Assembly (NCBI GenBank): GCA_043742705.1 | Contig: JAYTXY010000077.1 | Location: forward strand, 1 to 11,455 | DNA from: JAPLDA01 sp043742705 | GTDB taxonomy: Bacteria > Bacteroidota > Bacteroidia > AKYH767-A > 2013-40CM-41-45 | Direction of reading: 5' to 3' | Length of the DNA stretch: 11,455 nucleotides | In this document: positions 6,149 through 11,455 of the stretch, piece after piece | Layout of the letters: every line of letters begins with the position of its first letter | How positions within the stretch are numbered: position 1 is the stretch's first letter | Made by a program: the position numbers and the translations under genes | The notes under the pieces: generated by a model | What the model saw: only the letters and a program-made list of their open reading frames with translations | Told to the model about the DNA's origin: nothing | Database searches by the model: none

Positions 6149-8974
6149 ATGGCAGCATTTCTTGAACAGTTGGTTGATGAGTTATATGATAAACACAAAG
6201 GTGATTTATCAGGGCTTTGCATGGTTTTTCCAACACGAAGGGCCGGACTTTTTTTTAAAAAGTACCTGTCTGAGAAAATTGATAAACCGCATTGGAGTCC
6301 TGTCATTTATTCCATCCAGGATTTCATCCGGAACTTTTCATCGCATGTAATTCCTGATCAGCTTGCGCTCATGTTTGAATTGTTTGAGGTCTATAAAAAA
6401 TATTTTCCTGATGAACCGTTTGAAAAATATTACCCGTGGGGAGAAATGCTTTTGAAGGATTTTGATGAGGTCGATAGAAACCTTGCTGACACAAGGCAAT
6501 TGTTTGCTTACTTCAAAGACGAAAGACAAATCGATATTGATTTTGATTTACCTGAGGAAGACCTTGAACGCATTCGGAATTTCTGGAAAGTGTTTTTTAA
6601 CAAGGAACCCGGACGTTTGAAAAATGAATTCATCGAAAACTGGAAACATCTTGGAAGTATTTATGATGACTTCCGGAAGCGGCTCTCGGAAAAGAATCTT
6701 GCTTACGAAGGGCTGGCTTATCGCTCTATTGCTGACGGATTGGATAAAAATAAAATTGATGTTGACTATGAGAAAATAATTTTTGCAGGATTTTATGCAT
6801 TGTCGAAGTCTGAAGAAAAAATCATTCAGCATTTTATTGATCGGGAAAAAGCGACAATTTACTGGGATGCTGACAGCTATTATTTTGATGATCCGAAACA
6901 GGAAGCAGGAACATTTCTCAGGAAAAATAATTTATTGCAACCGGGTTTTAAATGGAAGCAAAATAATTTTGAATCACTTGAAAAAAACATTGAAGTGATT
7001 GGAGTGCCTTTGCAGGTTGGACAAGCGAAGGTAACGGGTACATTGCTGGATGAATTGATGAACTCGAAAAATAATTCTCCCGGGAAAACTGCAATTATTT
7101 TACCTGACGAGAATCTTTTGTTTCCCGTTCTCTATTCGTTGCCGGAGAACATTGAAGCGTTCAACGTGACGATGGGCTATCCGCTTTCATCCACTCCATT
7201 ATTTACGTTGTTTGAGTCACTCATTCTTCTTCAAAAGAATAGCCGGAAAAAGAAGGATGGTTCTATTAGTTTTTATCATCGGCATGTCATCAGTGTATTG
7301 CATCATCCGTCCGTTCAGCAGGTTGAAAGCAAATACATCCGGGATTGGATGAAGTCCTATACAGAAGAATTTCAATGGATACGGATTCCGATTGAACAAT
7401 TAAACAATGAAAACTCACCGCGTTTGTTTCGTGATATTTTCCGTGAGTTAAGCGCTGAAGAAAATGTCACGGATTATTTTAAAAGAGTTCTTCATCACAT
7501 TCTCGACAGCATTAAGGAAAAGGAATTTAAGTTTCATGAGATTGAATCCGAATACATTTACCACTTCTACGCGCAGCTAGTCAGGCTGGAAGATGTTTTG
7601 GTGAAATATTCTCAGCAACTTTCATTGGATACATTCTGGAACCTGTATAAAGAAATTATTTATTCTTCACGGATTCCTTTTTCAGGTGAGCCGTTGAAAG
7701 GCTTGCAGATAATGGGTTTTCTTGAAACGAGATTGCTTGATTTCGAAAATCTGTTTATTCTTTCTGTTAACGAAGACACGCTTCCGGCTTCGTCCAATCA
7801 TCCATCATTCATTCCTTTCAACATTCGCAAAGCGTTTGAATTACCAACGTACGAAGAACAACATGCTGTTTCTTCGTATCACTTTTACCGTTTGTTGCAG
7901 CGAGCAAGAAATATTCACCTGCTATACAATACTGAAACAAGGAGCATCACAGCAGGGGAGAAGTCAAGGTACTTGTTGCAGATTGAACATGAGTTGCTGA
8001 AGCGGTTTCCCGGTAAAATTAAGTTGCGCTCTCAACTTGCCATGACAGATTTTGTACAGACTGAAATTAAACCGATAGAAATCAAGAAGACGGATGAAGT
8101 GTTGGCAAACCTTGGAAAATATTTTCTGAAGAACAACAGTTTTACAGAGTATTCGCCACGGTTTTCAGCATCTGCTTTGATGACATACATTTCTTGTCCG
8201 CTCAGGTTTTATTTTCAGTATGTCGCTAAAATCAGGGAGCAGGAAGAAACGGAAGAACACATTGAATCGGCAACGTTCGGACGAATACTTCATCGAACGA
8301 TGCAGTTACTGTATGGTGAAACAACAAATATAACAGAGTCAGTGTTCAGGGAACTTGAAGGAAGGATAAAAGCAGCTGTTGATCTTTCCATCAAAGAAGA
8401 ATTCAGAGGAAGTGATCTGCTTGAAGGAAAAAATATTTTAATGCGGAATGTGATTGTTGAGCTTGTCAGGAAAATTATTTCCGTTGACAAAGAGAATACT
8501 CCGTTGTTGATTCGTTTCCTCGAGCATAAAGTGATGCAGCCTTTGCAGGTTTCAGAAGAGCAAGCTGTTCTGCTTTATGGAATCATTGACCGCATTGACG
8601 AAGTGAATGGCATCACAAGAATTGTTGACTACAAAACAGGCAAGGTTGATTCAAACAATCCTGATGGTTTTGAAGAGATCTTTAGTGATCCAAAGTTTAA
8701 GGAACAATTTCAGACTTATTTTTATTCCTATCTCTATTGGAAGCAATCGTCAGCAAAAGCTGTGAAGGCGGGAATTCTTGCTGTCAAGAGTTTGTCCGAT
8801 GGAATTCGTTTTATTAATAATGACGAACCAATTTCCTCTGATCAATTTAGAGAGTTTGAAGAACATCTCATGCGATTAATAGGTGAAATCGTAAGTCCTG
8901 AAAAATCATTCACTCAAACGGATGATGAGAAGCGCTGTCAGTATTGCGCATACAAAGAAATTTGTGATCGGTAA
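6149..8974 (+). CDS. AddB-like PD-(D/E)XK nuclease family protein (helicase/nuclease recombination subunit)
   Basis: This 941-residue protein resembles the AddB subunit of AddAB-type helicase-nucleases, which process double-strand breaks for RecA-dependent repair in the cytoplasm. The N-terminus has CMVFPTRRAGLFFKKYL (24-40), typical of Bacteroidota members, but no Walker A GxxxxGK[S/T], so its helicase half is probably not an ATPase. Superfamily 1-like segments remain: GYPLSSTPLFTLFESLILL, then about residues 515-610 (LQIMGFLETRLLDFENLFIL, NEDTLP at 541-546, YHFYRLLQRA). The C-terminal RecB-type nuclease has GRILH (H715), D814, and D827-Y-K829. C683 (CPLRFYF) with C930, C933 and C939 (CX2CX5C) fits the AddB 4Fe-4S site that clasps the nuclease domain. 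An in-frame TAA at 6140-6142 leaves ATG 6149 as the only good start. No addA gene adjoins; the asparaginase gene follows after 50 bases. Confidence 0.88.
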   Translation: MAAFLEQLVDELYDKHKGDLSGLCMVFPTRRAGLFFKKYLSEKIDKPHWSPVIYSIQDFIRNFSSHVIPDQLALMFELFEVYKKYFPDEPFEKYYPWGEMLLKDFDEVDRNLADTRQLFAYFKDERQIDIDFDLPEEDLERIRNFWKVFFNKEPGRLKNEFIENWKHLGSIYDDFRKRLSEKNLAYEGLAYRSIADGLDKNKIDVDYEKIIFAGFYALSKSEEKIIQHFIDREKATIYWDADSYYFDDPKQEAGTFLRKNNLLQPGFKWKQNNFESLEKNIEVIGVPLQVGQAKVTGTLLDELMNSKNNSPGKTAIILPDENLLFPVLYSLPENIEAFNVTMGYPLSSTPLFTLFESLILLQKNSRKKKDGSISFYHRHVISVLHHPSVQQVESKYIRDWMKSYTEEFQWIRIPIEQLNNENSPRLFRDIFRELSAEENVTDYFKRVLHHILDSIKEKEFKFHEIESEYIYHFYAQLVRLEDVLVKYSQQLSLDTFWNLYKEIIYSSRIPFSGEPLKGLQIMGFLETRLLDFENLFILSVNEDTLPASSNHPSFIPFNIRKAFELPTYEEQHAVSSYHFYRLLQRARNIHLLYNTETRSITAGEKSRYLLQIEHELLKRFPGKIKLRSQLAMTDFVQTEIKPIEIKKTDEVLANLGKYFLKNNSFTEYSPRFSASALMTYISCPLRFYFQYVAKIREQEETEEHIESATFGRILHRTMQLLYGETTNITESVFRELEGRIKAAVDLSIKEEFRGSDLLEGKNILMRNVIVELVRKIISVDKENTPLLIRFLEHKVMQPLQVSEEQAVLLYGIIDRIDEVNGITRIVDYKTGKVDSNNPDGFEEIFSDPKFKEQFQTYFYSYLYWKQSSAKAVKAGILAVKSLSDGIRFINNDEPISSDQFREFEEHLMRLIGEIVSPEKSFTQTDDEKRCQYCAYKEICDR

Positions 8975-9024
8975 ACCGACTCGCCAACAATTTTCGTTTC
9001 TTTGTTTAAAATTTTGAAATCACG

Positions 9025-9945
9025 ATGAAATCCATTGCAATTGCAATTCATGGAGGAGCAGGAACCATTCTGAAATCCCTTATGACTGCTGAAAAGGAAT
9101 CTCGTTACATGAAGGCGTTGGAACATTCTCTGAATCGGGGATATGAAATTTTATTGGAAGGCGGAAGTTCATTGGATGCTGTTGAAATGGCTGTGAAGGA
9201 GCTGGAAGATTCACCCATGTTTAATGCAGGTAAAGGTTCGGTTTTTACAAACGAAGGCAAACATGAGATGGATGCTTCTATCATGGAAGGAAATCAATTG
9301 AGAGCCGGAGCTGTAGCAGGTATTAAAAATGTGAAGAACCCTGTTCAGCTTGCCCGCCAGGTAATGGATCATTCGGAACACGTGATGTTGTTGGGAGACG
9401 GTGCAGAAGTTTTTGCGCGTAAACGGAATCTCAAATTTGAAGATGATCAGTATTTCTTCGATCAATTCAGGCACGACCAGTGGATTGAAGTTCGGGACTC
9501 TGAAAAAACACAACTCGATCATTCAGATAAGAAATTCGGAACAGTAGGTGCAGTTGCGTTGGACAAAGAAGGAAATCTTGCCGCAGCTACTTCAACAGGC
9601 GGTATGACTAACAAGCGTTACGGAAGAATAGGTGATACACCAATTATTGGTGCAGGAACGTATGCAAATAATAAAACGTGTGCAGTGTCATGTACAGGTC
9701 ACGGTGAATATTTCATTCGTGAAGTAGTTGCTTACGACATTTCCTGCTTGATGGAATATAAAGGTCTTTCTCTCAAACAAGCTTGTGATTTTGTTGTGAA
9801 TGATAAATTGAAAAAATCAGGCGGAGAAGGCGGAATCATTGCAGTAGATGCAACCGGAAACATCGAACTTGTTTTTAACTCAGACGGAATGTACCGTGCA
9901 TGGAAGACTTCAGATAAAAATTCAGGAATAAAAATTTACCGTTGA
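9025..9945 (+). CDS. iaaA: Isoaspartyl peptidase / type III L-asparaginase (Ntn-hydrolase)
   Basis: The 306-residue product belongs to the plant-type asparaginase family, which cleaves isoaspartyl dipeptides and L-asparagine, helping recycle damaged peptides and amino acids. The N-terminal HGGAGTI (9-15) is the family hallmark. The precursor should self-cleave before T173 (FG|TVGAVAL), giving alpha (1-172) and beta (173-306) chains, with T173 as nucleophile. Further expected active-site residues are at family spacing: T191 (STGG), R201 and D204 (RIGDTPIIGAGTYA), T224 and G225 (TGHGE). No signal peptide is visible, so it is likely cytoplasmic. The ATG at 9025 is preceded by an in-frame TAA at 9007-9009, fixing the start. 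It follows the AddB-like gene by 50 bases on the same strand without a visible terminator, so co-transcription is likely. It converges on the TPR gene with 11 bases between stop codons. Confidence 0.94.
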   Translation: MKSIAIAIHGGAGTILKSLMTAEKESRYMKALEHSLNRGYEILLEGGSSLDAVEMAVKELEDSPMFNAGKGSVFTNEGKHEMDASIMEGNQLRAGAVAGIKNVKNPVQLARQVMDHSEHVMLLGDGAEVFARKRNLKFEDDQYFFDQFRHDQWIEVRDSEKTQLDHSDKKFGTVGAVALDKEGNLAAATSTGGMTNKRYGRIGDTPIIGAGTYANNKTCAVSCTGHGEYFIREVVAYDISCLMEYKGLSLKQACDFVVNDKLKKSGGEGGIIAVDATGNIELVFNSDGMYRAWKTSDKNSGIKIYR

Positions 9946-9956
9946 CTCGTTTTCTG

Positions 9957-10727
9957 TTATTCCACTTTCTTTAACAAAGCCTCGCATTTTTTTTGTGTTT
10001 CCTTGTCGTCAACATCCCGGGATGGAAGCTCAAGTGCTTTTTTCAACCACACTTTTGCGTAGATGTCATCGTTTCCTTTTCCACGTTCATGATAAGTAAG
10101 TGCAAGTTCGTAATAATGTAGTTTATTGCCAGGCTCCAGCTTCACTGCTTTTGCGAAACAGTCTACAGCAGCATCCAGTGAGCCTCCTTGTGGAACTCCG
10201 CCAAACATAGTATTGATCATTGCACGTTCGATAAAGTTAAAGCCGGCTATAGTTCTGTGCCAGCGACCAAGTACGTGGTAAGCTCCTGCTATGGTTGGAT
10301 CTAACCGGATTGCATTGTCGCATTCCGTTTTTATCTCTTTCGCATTGGCAATTTTTTGTTTCGAGCCTGCAAACTCATTGATTCTTCCAAGAGCGAATGC
10401 ATAGTTGTAGTGCGCTTGTCCGCTGTTGTTGTCAATTCGAATCGCTTTCTTCGATAAATATTCTGCAGTGTGAAAATATTTTTGTCTGTCAGCTTCAGCT
10501 TTTTGCCTGTTGCCAACAATGCAAAGAAGAAATGCTGTGTTCGTAAGATAATTGACTTCGTTTGAATCGTTCTTTACCAATTGCTCAAACAATGGCAATG
10601 CCTCTTCAAACTTTTTTTCACTTTTCAGTTGGAGCGCCTTCTGATATTGAGCTTCATTGGTTTGACTGAATGCATGCAGTGAAAACGAAAATAAAAGAAG
10701 GGCAAAGAATCCGTAGCGAAGCTTCAT
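9957..10727 (-). CDS. Secreted TPR-repeat protein resembling the RMDN (regulator of microtubule dynamics) family
   Basis: From the ATG at 10725-10727 the product has 256 residues. This start is chosen over an in-frame ATG at 10806-10808 because it puts a signal peptide (MKLRYGFFALLLFSFSLHAFS) at the very N-terminus; the upstream choice adds 27 unremarkable residues. There is no lipobox, so a periplasmic location is likely. Helical TPR-like repeats run from about 24 to 234 (for example AQYQKAL..KKFEEALPLFEQLV and AAVDCFAKAVKLEPGNKLHYYELALTYHERG). Residues 150-177 (YHVLGRWHRTIAG, IERAMINTMFGGVP) recall, from memory, the LLGRW...WIE..A..LFG.PP motif of eukaryotic RMDN proteins, pointing to that TPR subfamily rather than a generic TPR. 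Function is unknown; protein scaffolding is inferred. It lies 83 bases downstream of the YihY-family gene on the same strand and may share its transcript. Confidence 0.85.
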   Translation of the reverse strand: MKLRYGFFALLLFSFSLHAFSQTNEAQYQKALQLKSEKKFEEALPLFEQLVKNDSNEVNYLTNTAFLLCIVGNRQKAEADRQKYFHTAEYLSKKAIRIDNNSGQAHYNYAFALGRINEFAGSKQKIANAKEIKTECDNAIRLDPTIAGAYHVLGRWHRTIAGFNFIERAMINTMFGGVPQGGSLDAAVDCFAKAVKLEPGNKLHYYELALTYHERGKGNDDIYAKVWLKKALELPSRDVDDKETQKKCEALLKKVE

Positions 10728-10810
10728 TGAAAATATTTTGAATACATGTTTTGATAGCAACGTAGACGATTGATTGAAATTGTTGGCTTGTTGATTTTTT
10801 AAGTACATGA

Positions 10811-11455
10811 TTAAAGGACTCGCTTCACCTGCTTCTTTGCATTTTCAATGCTTGCATTCAGTTCAAACCCAAGAATCAGGATCAGTGAATTGAAATAAAT
10901 CCAGAGCATGATGACAATCAGCGTTCCGATAGAACCATAAAGTTTGTTGTATTGCCCAAAGTTGTTCACGAAATATGCAAAACCAACTGAAGCAATTACT
11001 GACATCACAGTCGCAAACGTGGATCCGGCAGAAATAAACCGCCATCTTTTCTTAACGGAAGGAGCATAGTAATAAAGAAAAGAGATGGCAAAGAAAAACA
11101 AGGAAAGCACAATCACCCATTTACTCAACAGTAAAAACCAAACCTGTGTTTTTGTTTTTAAGATGTGATGCTGAACTAAATATTTTGTCGCGATTTCTCC
11201 GAAGATAATCAAGACGGTTGCAAGAATGAGCAGCACTGATAGAAGCAAGGTGAGTACAATCGCTGCCCTTCTTCGCTGACCGGGAGTACGACTTTCGCTC
11301 ACATGATACGATGAATTAAATCCTTTCATCAATGCCATAAAACCATTGCTGGTAAAATAAAGTGCGAGAATAAAACCGACTGAAAGCAAACCTCCTCGCT
11401 GGTGTTTGATAATGTCTTCAATAGTTGCCCGTGTTGCATCGTATGCATTGTTCGG
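10811..11455 (-). CDS. YihY/virulence factor BrkB family membrane protein, N-terminus cut by window edge
   Basis: The frame is open to the right edge and shows 214 C-terminal residues ending in TAA at 10811-10813. A TTG at 11387-11389 could be taken for a start, but in-frame coding continues upstream (DATRATIEDIIKHQRGG, family-like), so the gene begins outside the window. Five hydrophobic segments are visible at about 24-43, 66-86, 105-130, 141-163 and 176-198 of the fragment. Family signatures are present: GLLSVGFILALYFTSNGFMAL, FVNNFGQYNKLYGSIGTLIV, and LILGFELNA near the end. Proteins of this family are inner-membrane proteins of unsettled function; the older assignment of YihY as ribonuclease BN was wrong. 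A short basic tail (KKQVKRVL) follows the last helix. The TPR gene follows downstream. Confidence 0.92.
   Translation of the reverse strand, partial: PNNAYDATRATIEDIIKHQRGGLLSVGFILALYFTSNGFMALMKGFNSSYHVSESRTPGQRRRAAIVLTLLLSVLLILATVLIIFGEIATKYLVQHHILKTKTQVWFLLLSKWVIVLSLFFFAISFLYYYAPSVKKRWRFISAGSTFATVMSVIASVGFAYFVNNFGQYNKLYGSIGTLIVIMLWIYFNSLILILGFELNASIENAKKQVKRVL

Noticed and set aside
6058..6306. Minus-strand open frame spanning the divergent gap and the start of the AddB-like gene.
   Set aside because: It overlaps well-supported genes on both sides, and its composition is not protein-like. It mirrors the AddB-like N-terminus.
9001..9024. AT-rich TTTGTTTAAAATTTTG just before the asparaginase gene as a promoter.
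   Set aside because: The TTTG and TA-rich parts do not have the spacing of the Bacteroidota -33/-7 elements, so co-transcription with the upstream gene is simpler.
10728..10808. Extra 27 N-terminal codons of the TPR gene, starting at the ATG at 10806-10808.
   Set aside because: The extension would bury a good signal peptide behind polar residues; the ATG at 10725-10727 is the better start.
1..11455. Search by eye for CRISPR arrays, tRNA or rRNA genes, transposases, phage genes and toxin-antitoxin or other defence modules.
   Set aside because: None was seen. The repeats present are protein-domain repeats, and the nuclease gene is explained as an AddB-like repair protein.

Overview
The window looks like chromosomal DNA of a member of the Bacteroidota. 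The clearest marker is a very large secreted protein ending in the gliding-motility-associated (type B) sorting domain of the type IX secretion system, a system confined to that phylum. It also carries PKD modules and SBBP-type propeller repeats, common in Bacteroidota surface proteins. The DNA is moderately AT-rich and start codons lack strong Shine-Dalgarno sequences, which fits. No rRNA, tRNA, CRISPR array, insertion sequence or prophage gene was seen.

Layout from left to right. (1) 1-1960, minus strand: a fused class II aldolase / short-chain dehydrogenase of the rhamnulose-1-phosphate aldolase / lactaldehyde dehydrogenase type, cut by the left edge just before its C-terminus. (2) 2045-6082, minus strand: a T9SS type B cargo protein of about 1340 residues with a signal peptide, an N-terminal domain, seven SBBP blades, six PKD domains and the sorting domain. 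(3) 6149-8974, plus strand, divergent: an AddB-like protein with degenerate helicase features, a RecB-type PD-(D/E)XK nuclease and four cysteines placed to bind a 4Fe-4S cluster. (4) 9025-9945, plus: an isoaspartyl peptidase / type III L-asparaginase, probably co-transcribed with the AddB-like gene. (5) 9957-10727, minus: a secreted TPR protein resembling the eukaryotic RMDN (regulator of microtubule dynamics) family. (6) 10811-11455, minus: the C-terminal part of a YihY/BrkB-family membrane protein, cut by the right edge.

The genes do not form one pathway. They are four unrelated functions packed tightly: sugar or aldehyde catabolism, surface display, DNA recombination and repair, and peptide or amino-acid salvage, plus two envelope-associated proteins. 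No intergenic gap exceeds 90 bases. I see no convincing new multi-gene system. The points most worth following up are the RMDN-like secreted TPR protein, the regular repeat architecture of the surface protein with its near-constant cysteine pairs, the AddB-like protein with no P-loop and no addA beside it, and the paired inverted repeats upstream of the aldolase/dehydrogenase gene.
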